Shown here piece after piece: positions 1 through 6,184 of a stretch of DNA of 8,197 nucleotides (the first letter of the stretch is position 1; every line of letters starts with the position of its first letter). This DNA is from UBA1189 sp045647345 (GTDB lineage Bacteria; Bacteroidota; Bacteroidia; Bacteroidales; Bacteroidaceae), in NCBI GenBank assembly GCA_045647345.1, contig JAZRMG010000160.1, forward strand, positions 1 to 8,197. The letters run 5' to 3'. A program made the position numbers and the translations under genes. The notes below the pieces were generated by a model. That model was not told the origin of the DNA, ran no database searches, and saw nothing but the letters and a program-made list of their open reading frames with translations.

Positions 1-698
1 TAGGCATCAAGGGCCGTTCATCGATGGGTAATCTGCTCACTCGCCTCGAGGTGCAGCGCATAGGCCTCAAGGCACACGGCGCCTCTACACTCGGTGGCCG
101 CAAGGTATGGTTTGACCGCGACATCCTGCGCCTCGACTTCGACGGACATGGCGAGTACCTCGGCGAGTTCCATAGCGACGACCGCATCCTCGTAGTGCTG
201 AAGAATGGCGAGTTCTACCTCACCGACTTCGATGCCAACAACCACTACGAACCCGATATCCTTCACATCGAGAAGTACAACCCCGACAAGGTGTGGACGG
301 CCATCATCAAGAACGCCTCACAGAAGGGCTTCTACTATATCAAGCGCTTCCTCATGGAGGCTACGCCCAAGAAGAACACCTTCGTCGATGAGCATAAAGA
401 TAGCAGCATGACCCTGCTCACCTGCGAGGCTTACCCCCTCATCCAGGTCAACTTCGGTGGTGGTGATAGTTTCCGCGAGCCGCTCGTCATCGATGCCGAG
501 GAGTTTGCGCTCATCAAGGGATTCAAGGCCATCGGTAAGCGCGTGACCACCTTCGAGGTGGCCAGCTTCGAGGAGCTGGAACCCACACGCAAGCCCGAGC
601 CCGAAGAGGCCGAGGCGTCTGAGAACGAAGTTCCCGAAGAGTTCGTAGCGCTTGAGGAACCCACAACCGAACAGCTCAACCTGTTTGAGGAGGAGTAA
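1..698 (+). CDS. parC: DNA topoisomerase IV (gyrase-like) subunit A, C-terminal part
   Basis: This is the 3' end of the gene for the DNA-cleaving A subunit of a type IIA topoisomerase, which decatenates or relaxes chromosomes with its B subunit. The first full codon is at base 3; the catalytic N-terminal domain lies outside the window. The fragment opens with GIKGRSSMGNLL and continues through beta-propeller-like blades of the C-terminal DNA-wrapping domain (for example GLKAHGASTLGGRKVWFDRD and DDRILVVLKNGEFYLTDFD). The last 40 or so residues form a Glu-rich, Pro-containing acidic tail ending QLNLFEEE. QLNLF resembles the sliding-clamp-binding pentapeptide QL(S/D)LF. Family knowledge: Bacteroidales A subunits of this type are usually labelled gyrase/topoisomerase IV subunit A, so gyrA is the alternative. 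ParC fits the single C-terminal propeller and acidic tail better. No terminator is visible before the next gene. Confidence 0.86.
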   Translation, partial: GIKGRSSMGNLLTRLEVQRIGLKAHGASTLGGRKVWFDRDILRLDFDGHGEYLGEFHSDDRILVVLKNGEFYLTDFDANNHYEPDILHIEKYNPDKVWTAIIKNASQKGFYYIKRFLMEATPKKNTFVDEHKDSSMTLLTCEAYPLIQVNFGGGDSFREPLVIDAEEFALIKGFKAIGKRVTTFEVASFEELEPTRKPEPEEAEASENEVPEEFVALEEPTTEQLNLFEEE

Positions 699-776
699 GT
701 TTTATCAGACTCTGGCAAACAAAACCGCAGGATAAGTGTTTCTTCATTGCTATTAACCCATAAAACGGAAAAGACA

Positions 777-1274
777 ATGAAGAAAATGCTAACCCTGACA
801 ACCATTGTATGCATGGCTGTACTTGTAACCTCTTGCGGAAACAAGAAGAAGGATGCTCTCGTAGCTGCTGTAGAAGCCTATAGCGACAGCATCTACATGA
901 TCAATGACTCTACTATTGGCGATCTGCAGACCTACATCTACGAGGGCATACTCCCCACCGATGCCGGCATTCCCGCCAACTACGTGCTCACCATCAACAG
1001 CTATGGTCTCAATGCCGACGGCACCTACAGCCTTACCGAAAGCTACACCGAGACAAATGGGATGACACGTACCCATCGTGATGAGGGGCAGAAAATTGTG
1101 ATGGTAGGCATGCCCAACGACTCTACCGCCATCGTATACGAGCTGATATCCTACAACAACCGCCCCAAGATGCGCCTCGTAGCCGAGAGCGACAGTGCTT
1201 TGCACAAGCTCGACAAGGACCTCAAGCGTATGGGGCATGACATGAAGCACAAGCTGCGTAGAGTCAAGAAGTAA
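777..1274 (+). CDS. NlpE-like envelope lipoprotein without the CxxC motif
   Basis: A 165-residue lipoprotein. The start at 777 gives a standard lipoprotein signal: MKK, a hydrophobic core, then the lipobox VTSC with the lipidated Cys at residue 20. An in-frame ATG at 747 would add ten polar residues before MKK and is less likely. The mature part resembles the N-terminal domain of NlpE (copper-resistance/adhesion-sensing lipoprotein): YEGILP at about 55-60, then DGTYSLTESY at 81-90, and a closing segment with L.KLDKD near 142-148. In E. coli NlpE the segment after the ILP/VLP strand is PCADC; here it reads PTDAG, so both cysteines of that redox/metal motif are missing. The C-terminus is very basic (KHKLRRVKK). 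It is the first gene of an envelope cluster, with an A-rich leader (AACGGAAAAGACA) and no Shine-Dalgarno. The family assignment rests on pattern recall, not a search, so a generic hypothetical lipoprotein is the alternative. Confidence 0.62.
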   Translation: MKKMLTLTTIVCMAVLVTSCGNKKKDALVAAVEAYSDSIYMINDSTIGDLQTYIYEGILPTDAGIPANYVLTINSYGLNADGTYSLTESYTETNGMTRTHRDEGQKIVMVGMPNDSTAIVYELISYNNRPKMRLVAESDSALHKLDKDLKRMGHDMKHKLRRVKK

Positions 1275-1318
1275 CGAGACTGCTCTCTTCCCATCAATAA
1301 CCTAAAATCCTTAATCTT

Positions 1319-1957
1319 ATGAAAAAAATCATTCCTATCCTCTTTGCAGGAGCTTTGCTGGCAACAGCATGTGAGAAACTACCCGACACCGATCAGCTCG
1401 ACGATGACTATCTGGTATATACCAATTACGATGACGCGACCGATTTCAAGCAATTCACCACCTTCTACGTGCCTGACAGTGTGCTCATCATCGACAACAG
1501 CTCTAACAAGCCCAAGTATCTGTACGCCACACCAGCCTCAGACATGATCATTGCCAACTATGTCAAGGGCATGGAGAGTGCCGGTTATGTGCGCACCACG
1601 GACAAGGCGTTGGCCGATCTCGGTCTGCAGATCAGCTATGTAGAAGACACCTACAGATTCCGCTATTTTAATGACTATCCTTGGTGGTACGGCTATCCTT
1701 GGTATTGGAGTTGTGGCTATTGGGGTAATTGGGGCGGATGGTATTGGCCGTACAACATCACCTACTCGTATACTACAGGCTCCGTATTGGGCGAACTTGT
1801 AGACCTTACCGAGAGTCCCGATACATCGAAAACGCTGCGTGTAGTGTGGACCAGCTACATCACGGGTCTGCTCAACGGCAATGGCTCGCTCAATACTGCA
1901 GATGTGCAGTCGTCAATCAGTCAGGCATTCGCGCAATCACCTTATCTTAAGCAATAA
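1319..1957 (+). CDS. DUF4136-type lipoprotein with Trp/Tyr/Gly-rich segment
   Basis: A 212-residue predicted lipoprotein. MKKIIPILFAGALLATAC is a lipoprotein signal with the lipid-bearing Cys at residue 18, followed by an acidic stretch (DTDQLDDD). The body matches the DUF4136 layout: an early strand on the aspartate/phenylalanine-rich region DFKQFTTFYVPDSV, a helix with ANYVKGMESAGYVRT (about 79-93), the strand ADLGLQISYVEDT, an aromatic loop, then the closing pair GSVLGELVDL and TLRVVWTSYITG (about 154-183). Residues 120-145 hold eight Trp and many Tyr and Gly (PWWYGYPWYWSCGYWGNW). Such loops occur in Bacteroidota members of the family, where they are often next to outer-membrane beta-barrel genes, as here. 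The molecular function of DUF4136 is not established. The gene follows the NlpE-like gene by 44 bases with no promoter or terminator between, so co-transcription is likely. The leader is AT-rich (AAAATCCTTAATCTT). Confidence 0.83.
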   Translation: MKKIIPILFAGALLATACEKLPDTDQLDDDYLVYTNYDDATDFKQFTTFYVPDSVLIIDNSSNKPKYLYATPASDMIIANYVKGMESAGYVRTTDKALADLGLQISYVEDTYRFRYFNDYPWWYGYPWYWSCGYWGNWGGWYWPYNITYSYTTGSVLGELVDLTESPDTSKTLRVVWTSYITGLLNGNGSLNTADVQSSISQAFAQSPYLKQ

Positions 1958-2019
1958 GTTCCCCGAATGCCAGGCCCTGAACCAATCCATTATATTCTAA
2001 AACCTTAAATGAAAACAAT

Positions 2020-2643
2020 ATGACAACCCTTAAGAAATATACCATCCGACTGGCTGTAGCTGTAGCACTCTTTGCCGGCATCACTCTTCCCGCCCAGTCG
2101 CAAGTATCGCTCGATGCGTACTACAACGTAGACTGGCAATTCAATATGCCTATCAATAAATTTGCCAACAAGCCCAGCGGTTGGGGTATGAACTTTGATG
2201 CAGGATGGTACCTCGCCCCTGACTTTGCCATCGGAGCCTTCGTAAACTACCACACCAATAGCGAGTATGTCGATCGTGCCGTAGTGAACATCTCGAATGA
2301 GACAGCTATATTTACCGATCAGCAACGTTCGCTCTACCAGCTCCCCTTCGGTGTCACAGCCCTGTATCGCATCATCGAGTCAGACTGGCAACCCTATGTA
2401 GCCATGAAGCTCGGCGCCGAGTATGCCTACGTCTCTTCGTATTACAACATATACAAGTCGTCAGAGAACTCATGGGGCTTCTACATGTCGCCCGAGATAG
2501 GTGTACGCTGGTATCCCTGGACCAATGGCATGGGCCTGCACGCAGCAGCCTACTACAGCTTTTCGACCAACAAGGCCGATGTCATGGGAGGAGAGCTTAG
2601 CGATCCGAGCAACTTCGGCTTCCGTATCGGTTTGGCCTTCTGA
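2020..2643 (+). CDS. Small outer-membrane beta-barrel protein
   Basis: A 207-residue protein with a cleavable signal peptide (basic TTLKKYTIR, hydrophobic core, probable cleavage after AQS near residue 27). The mature part has alternating aromatic/polar strands typical of an 8-stranded barrel (PFGVTALYRI, YVAMKLGAEYAYVSSYY, GFYMSPEIGVRWYPW, GLHAAAYYSFST), ending FGFRIGLAF with a terminal Phe, the usual signal for outer-membrane insertion by the BAM complex. No specific transport or adhesion motif is visible; family-level labels would be outer membrane beta-barrel protein (OMP_b-brl type). The ATG at 2020 follows an AT-rich leader (CCTTAAATGAAAACAAT). A closer ATG at 2009 runs into a stop after four codons. 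It is the last gene of the cluster, 62 bases after the DUF4136 gene and 61 bases before the terminator stem. The three envelope proteins may act together at the outer membrane (inference). Confidence 0.85.
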   Translation: MTTLKKYTIRLAVAVALFAGITLPAQSQVSLDAYYNVDWQFNMPINKFANKPSGWGMNFDAGWYLAPDFAIGAFVNYHTNSEYVDRAVVNISNETAIFTDQQRSLYQLPFGVTALYRIIESDWQPYVAMKLGAEYAYVSSYYNIYKSSENSWGFYMSPEIGVRWYPWTNGMGLHAAAYYSFSTNKADVMGGELSDPSNFGFRIGLAF

Positions 2644-2684
2644 CGGGCACAGCTGATGTCCGTAGCGTGAGAGGAATCACCATC

Positions 2685-2699
2685 ACCCCACGGTGGGGT
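2685..2699 (+). other. Small hairpin ahead of the terminator
   Basis: ACCCCA, a CGG loop and TGGGGT form a perfect six-base-pair stem just downstream of the beta-barrel gene and only five bases before the main terminator stem. It has no T-run of its own. It may stabilise the mRNA 3' end or assist termination; that role is an inference. Confidence 0.45.
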
Positions 2700-2704
2700 A
2701 CGAC

Positions 2705-2742
2705 ACACCGCAGCACACGTGCTGCGGTGTTTTATTTTTTTT
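2705..2742 (+). terminator. Rho-independent terminator of the envelope operon
   Basis: ACACCGCAGCA and TGCTGCGGTGT pair perfectly over 11 bases around a CACG loop (2705-2730). A T-rich tract (TTTATTTTTTTT, 2731-2742) follows at once. This is a classic intrinsic terminator 61 bases after the stop codon of the beta-barrel gene, and it closes the plus-strand unit. Confidence 0.93.
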
Positions 2743-3074
2743 AGGGTAATAATATAGCTGTTTACCTGTCCTGAAATTCTCCTTCTAGGTTAGGAGGCCA
2801 TCATCAATCACAAAGCCAATGCGGCCGACGCGGAGCATTAGCTTCATAAAGGAGTGTCTTCACCCCATCAACGCAAACGAGAGCTGCGCCAGACCTAGAC
2901 CTCGCGCCACTCTCTACAAAATGTCGCACAACACGTTCATAGCACACTACGACATGCAGCTCATCACCCCTATCGAACCCGCGATAGCCGTGAGCAAAGC
3001 GATTAACACTTTGAGCAACTTGCCCCAATCGATGGAGACCTACCCCATCCCTCCCTCTAGGGAGGGGGCTGCAA
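2743..3074. other. Unassigned stretch, probably decayed coding DNA
   Basis: No recognisable intact gene. The plus strand is open from an ATG at 2819 through about 3247 (containing SHNTFIAHYDMQLITPIEP and AIAVSKAINTLSNLPQS). The minus strand is open across 2804-3028 as well. Neither translation resembles a family I know, neither has a convincing leader, and the plus frame runs out of frame over the DUF4248-like remnant that follows. The stretch lies between two convergent units and keeps a coding-like base composition, which suggests old, broken accessory DNA. A real small hypothetical gene in either frame cannot be excluded. Confidence 0.3.
3041..3070. repeat. Short GGGAGGG-type palindromic repeat
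   Basis: CCCTCCCT (3049-3056), a CT spacer and AGGGAGGG (3059-3066) make a perfect eight-base inverted repeat in a C-rich then G-rich context (starting TACCCCATC, ending GGGGGCTGC). Similar CCCTCCC/GGGAGGG palindromes are scattered between genes in Bacteroidales genomes (recall, not searched). It sits exactly where the readable DUF4248-like frame begins, so it may mark the break point of that gene. Confidence 0.55.
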
Positions 3075-3227
3075 AGCTACGACTCAGCCTTGCGCCTCTT
3101 CCGCCGCGAGATGCACGACACGCGCGGCATGTGGCAGGCGATGCGGGACGTAGGCTACAAGGAGTACACCAAGGTGCTCACCCGAGCACTGGTGAAAGTG
3201 ATTGTCAAGTTCCTTGGCGACCCGTAG
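3075..3227 (+). pseudogene. C-terminal remnant of a DUF4248-like protein
   Basis: Frame 3 gives 50 well-behaved residues ending at TAG: SYDSALRLFRREM, then MWQAMRDVGYKEY, then TRALVKVIVKFLGDP. The pattern (ALRxLxR near the start, a central GY, a closing hydrophobic helix and a final LGDP) matches my recall of the Bacteroidales family DUF4248, about 70-80 residues long and usually ending LGEP. The missing part is the N-terminal 20 or so residues with the ELAxLYFP-like motif. Upstream, the frame only reads into the palindrome and hits a stop at 3012-3014; there is no start codon or leader at a suitable place. DUF4248 genes often occur beside HU-like DNA-binding and amidase genes in Bacteroides accessory loci; none of these is present here. 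The alternative is a short unrelated peptide. TGA directly follows the TAG. Confidence 0.45.
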
Positions 3228-3253
3228 TGAGGCAGGCCCCAAATTGACAATGA

Positions 3254-3299
3254 AAAAAGTATATGCATGTACCGCGCGTGGTGCATGCATGTACTTTTT
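3254..3299. terminator. Long inverted repeat, probable bidirectional terminator
   Basis: Arms 3254-3273 and 3280-3299 pair over 20 bases around a GCGCGT loop, with two G-T mismatches that become wobble pairs in plus-strand RNA. The outer ends are AAAAA and TTTTT, so on either strand the stem ends in a U-run (six on the minus strand). It lies 27 bases after the DUF4248-like stop and 92 bases beyond the ridA stop, between convergent units, the expected place for a shared terminator. The TGCATG-rich core also makes it a candidate dispersed repeat. Confidence 0.6.
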
Positions 3300-3390
3300 G
3301 GGGTACAAGGTTATACCGAAATGGATTTATTGCTCGACAGACAACTCAGCTCGTTGGCACAAAACTTGCATTAATGAGGGTTACACCGCT

Positions 3391-3768
3391 TTAGCGTACT
3401 GCGATGCACTCGATCTCTACGCGTGCCTCCTTAGGGAGTGTCTTCACGGCTACGGCAGAGCGTGCGGGACATACACCCTCGAAGAATGAGGCATACACCT
3501 CGTTCATCTCGGCGAAGTCGGCCATGTCGGCAAGGAATACGGTGGTCTTCACTACGTTGGACATGGTGAGGCCTGCCTCGGCAAGGATGGCCTTCATGTT
3601 GGTGAGTGACTGACGGGTGAGCTCCTTGATGCCGCCCTCGGCAAAGGCTCCCGTAGCAGGGTCGATGGGGAGCTGGCCGCTCACGAAGACAATGCCATTG
3701 GCTTCGATGGCCTGACTGTAGGGACCGATAGCTACAGGGGCAGCGGTGGTGTTGATTTGCTGTTTCAT
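3391..3768 (-). CDS. ridA: RidA family enamine/imine deaminase
   Basis: A complete 125-residue RidA (YjgF/YER057c/UK114) protein, the usual family length. RidA forms trimers in the cytoplasm and hydrolyses reactive enamines/imines such as 2-aminoacrylate, released by PLP enzymes like serine/threonine dehydratase, to ketoacids and ammonia, protecting other PLP enzymes. Diagnostic parts: PVAIGPYSQAI near the start (Tyr17), VFVSGQLPIDPATG (27-40), NVVKTTVFLADM (71-82) and the active-site signature PARSAVAVKTLPKEARVEIECIA. Arg103 in PARS is the carboxylate-binding arginine and Glu120 is the conserved glutamate. Nothing appears broken. It starts 28 bases after the GH31 stop with no promoter box or terminator in the gap, so it is probably the last gene of the minus-strand unit. 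The metabolic link to its neighbours is unclear. Confidence 0.96.
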   Translation of the reverse strand: MKQQINTTAAPVAIGPYSQAIEANGIVFVSGQLPIDPATGAFAEGGIKELTRQSLTNMKAILAEAGLTMSNVVKTTVFLADMADFAEMNEVYASFFEGVCPARSAVAVKTLPKEARVEIECIAVR

Positions 3769-3796
3769 AGTGAATGTTGTTATTGTGATTATTGTA

Positions 3797-6172
3797 TTAA
3801 AGTTTTACGCAGACTCTCTTGCCGTTATAGCTGATGCTCTTCTCGGGGTGACCGACTATCTTAACGTTGAACTGGCGCGTGGCAAGCATACCGGGATAGC
3901 TACCCTGACGCTTGTCGATGGTGAGGGTGCGGGCGCGATCGTTCCACTTGAAGGTGATGGTAGTGTAGATGCCCCGCTCATAGTTATAGTTGTCGCCCTC
4001 GTCTTCGTAGAGGGTGAACTCGGCATCGGCGCCAGGGTATACGATGATGTCGAGGTTGTCCCAAAGCTTCTCGGTGGTGTACTGCACATCGGGACCCTGT
4101 GGGATGATGCTGCCCGCCTTCACGTAGATGGGGGCATAGGCGAGGGGAGCCTTGGCGCTGAGGGTCTGTCCGCCATCGTAGCGCTCGCCCGTGAGGTAGT
4201 CGTACCACTGGGTACCTGCGGGGAGGTATACGTCGTACAGCTTCTCGGCGGTCCAGTCTATGGTGGGGTAGTCGCCACGGGTGCGCTCTATGTGCTCCTT
4301 GGTGTAGAGCGGGTCGAGCACGGGACATATGAGGAGACTGCGGCCATACATGAACTCACGCTTGTGGTCCCATGTGTGCTTGTCGTTCTTGAAGTCCATG
4401 AAGAGGGCGCGCATGAAGGAGTCGTCGTGGTGGCTCACCTGCCATGCGAGGCTGTAGGTGTAGGGCATGAGGCGGTAGCGCAGGCGGATGGCATCGAGCA
4501 GTGCATCGTATACGGGCTCGCCGGGATGGCCGAAGTAGTAGAGCTCGCGGTAGATGTCGGCGCCGTGGCTACGCATCATGGGCGAGAAGGCACCGAACTG
4601 CATCCAGCGCACGAAGAGCTCTTGGTACTGCGGGTTGCGTGGGGCGGAGTTGTGCCCCTTGGTGTTGTATGCACCGGCAAAGAAACCGCCGATGTCGGTG
4701 TTGACGTTGGGGTTGGCCGTGAGGGTGTAGTTGAGGCAGATGGGCACCTGCTTGCGGAAGCTGTCCCATGATGAGCCGATATCGCCGCTCCAGGTGTTGG
4801 CTCCGTAGCGCTGCTGTCCGGCAAAGTAGCTGCGCGTGAGGATGAACACGCGCTTGGTAGAGTCTACGGCACGCTGGTGGTCATACACGCCACCTACGCC
4901 CATCAGCGGGTAGATGTTGCGTACTGAACGGTATGAACCCATGGTGGTGAGCTCGTCGAGGTCGGAGTCCTTGTAGGAGTGATGGTCGGGGTCGGTAGAG
5001 TCCATCCACCAGGCGTCGATGCCCATGCCATGCAGGTGGCTCAGGTATTTCCAATAGATGTCGCGTGCCTCGGGTGAATAGACGTCGTAGCAGCGCACGC
5101 CGCTGGGGTAGTCCATGCGCGGGGGCCAGAAGGGTAGGCCGCTCTGGGGCCATGTCTCGAAGTCGAGCAGCAAGCCCTTGTCCTTCAGCTCGGCAAACTG
5201 CTTGGTGTGGGGGCCGAACGATGACCAGATGGAGATGGATATGTGGGCGTTCTTTTCGTGCACCTCGTCGATCATGCGCTGGGCATTGCTGAACTCGTCG
5301 TTGATAAACTCCATGGCGTTCCATGTGTAGTTGGAACCCCAGTACTGCCAGTCTTGGATGATACCATCGAAGGGGACGCCCATCTCGCGATACTTGCGCA
5401 CCACCTCGAGCAGCTGTCCGGCACTCTTGTAGCGCTCGCGGCACTGGTGGAAGCCGTAGGTCCAGAGAGGCAGCATGGGCACCTTGCCGGTGAGGTGACG
5501 TAGCTCGGCGATTACGCCGTCGGCATCACCGCCATAGCTGAAGTAGTAGTCTACGGCTGTGCCCACTTCGCTCTCGAGCGATAGCTCGCCGCTTTCGTCC
5601 TTGGCGGGGGTCACCAGGCGGGTGGGGGAATAGTTTTCCCAATAGATGCCATAACCCTTGATGCTTTGGTAGATGTGGGCATAGTCTTCGAGGTTGCTCT
5701 GCTCCATGCGGCGATTTTCGCCACGTTGCGACATCTTGCCGTTCTGTAGCAGTCCGATGCCGTAGATGCCCTCGTCGGCCTCTACGCTGAAGGTCTGCTT
5801 CACGCGCCAGACACCTTTGTCGGGACCCTCGGTGATGGGGGTGAATGTGCTCTCGCCCTCGTCGGTGAGTAGGTTGCCCTGGTTGTCATAGAAGGCCACC
5901 TTGCCGTCGGTCACCTTCACGGTGAGTGCCGATGTGCTATAGGTAGTGGTACCATCGGCAGTGCTCTGGCGTACCTTCACCTTTTCGGGGTGTGCGATTA
6001 CCACTTGTGACTCTTTGTCGGGAGCGTCTCCCTTAGGTTTCACCACATGCACCGTGCGGGGCGTGTAGAAAGTTATTTCCTGTGCATCGGTTGGCAAAAC
6101 AGCAAGCGTGCCCATCACCACTGCCAGTAACAGACGAATCCTGACAGACCATAAAATGAACGTGTGTCTCAT
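3797..6172 (-). CDS. Secreted GH31 alpha-glycosidase (alpha-xylosidase/alpha-glucosidase type)
   Basis: A 791-residue glycoside hydrolase family 31 enzyme, which removes terminal alpha-linked sugars with retention. A signal peptide (IRLLLAVVMGTLAVLPTDAQ, about 12-31) exports it. Domain order: N-terminal beta-sandwich (about 32-230), TIM barrel (about 231-570) opening PLWTYGFHQCRERY and carrying DGIIQDWQYWG, then C-terminal sandwiches with a DUF5110-like module (about 705-785, YPGADAEFTLYEDEGDNYNY). The nucleophile is Asp391 in IDAWWMDSTDPD and the acid/base is Asp464 in TWSGDIGSSWDSF. The DWQYWG and WWMD context resembles bacterial alpha-xylosidases of the CjXyl31A/BoGH31A group, but the PA14 domain those enzymes carry in the N-terminal region is absent, and their usual glutamates after the nucleophile (ATEPE) are aspartates here. 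Substrate therefore stays open. It starts 12 bases after glsB with no SusC/SusD genes nearby, so it is not in a typical polysaccharide utilisation locus. Confidence 0.93.
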   Translation of the reverse strand: MRHTFILWSVRIRLLLAVVMGTLAVLPTDAQEITFYTPRTVHVVKPKGDAPDKESQVVIAHPEKVKVRQSTADGTTTYSTSALTVKVTDGKVAFYDNQGNLLTDEGESTFTPITEGPDKGVWRVKQTFSVEADEGIYGIGLLQNGKMSQRGENRRMEQSNLEDYAHIYQSIKGYGIYWENYSPTRLVTPAKDESGELSLESEVGTAVDYYFSYGGDADGVIAELRHLTGKVPMLPLWTYGFHQCRERYKSAGQLLEVVRKYREMGVPFDGIIQDWQYWGSNYTWNAMEFINDEFSNAQRMIDEVHEKNAHISISIWSSFGPHTKQFAELKDKGLLLDFETWPQSGLPFWPPRMDYPSGVRCYDVYSPEARDIYWKYLSHLHGMGIDAWWMDSTDPDHHSYKDSDLDELTTMGSYRSVRNIYPLMGVGGVYDHQRAVDSTKRVFILTRSYFAGQQRYGANTWSGDIGSSWDSFRKQVPICLNYTLTANPNVNTDIGGFFAGAYNTKGHNSAPRNPQYQELFVRWMQFGAFSPMMRSHGADIYRELYYFGHPGEPVYDALLDAIRLRYRLMPYTYSLAWQVSHHDDSFMRALFMDFKNDKHTWDHKREFMYGRSLLICPVLDPLYTKEHIERTRGDYPTIDWTAEKLYDVYLPAGTQWYDYLTGERYDGGQTLSAKAPLAYAPIYVKAGSIIPQGPDVQYTTEKLWDNLDIIVYPGADAEFTLYEDEGDNYNYERGIYTTITFKWNDRARTLTIDKRQGSYPGMLATRQFNVKIVGHPEKSISYNGKRVCVKL

Positions 6173-6184
6173 GCTTCTTGATTT

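Noticed and set aside
696..703. TAAGTTTT as a promoter -7 box for the envelope operon
   Set aside because: It lacks the final G of TAnnTTTG, overlaps the parC stop and has no TTTG at correct spacing.
747..776. Upstream ATG that would lengthen the NlpE-like lipoprotein by ten residues
   Set aside because: The extension puts polar residues before the MKK of a textbook lipoprotein signal; the ATG at 777 is the better start.
2009..2023. Four-codon frame ATGAAAACAATATGA overlapping the beta-barrel start
   Set aside because: Too short to judge as a leader peptide; more simply it is part of the usual A-rich leader.
3250..3489. Plus-strand frame starting MKKVYACTARGAC
   Set aside because: Its first 17 codons are the long hairpin and its last 99 bases are antisense to conserved ridA codons; the translation matches nothing I recognise.
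3746..4771. 341-codon open frame on the plus strand antisense to GH31
   Set aside because: It is the low-complexity Val/Gly/Glu-rich shadow of the GH31 gene, whose frame has signal peptide, catalytic motifs and DUF5110.
3391..6172. GH31 gene as part of a polysaccharide utilisation locus
   Set aside because: No SusC/SusD pair, regulator or second glycoside hydrolase is present in the window.
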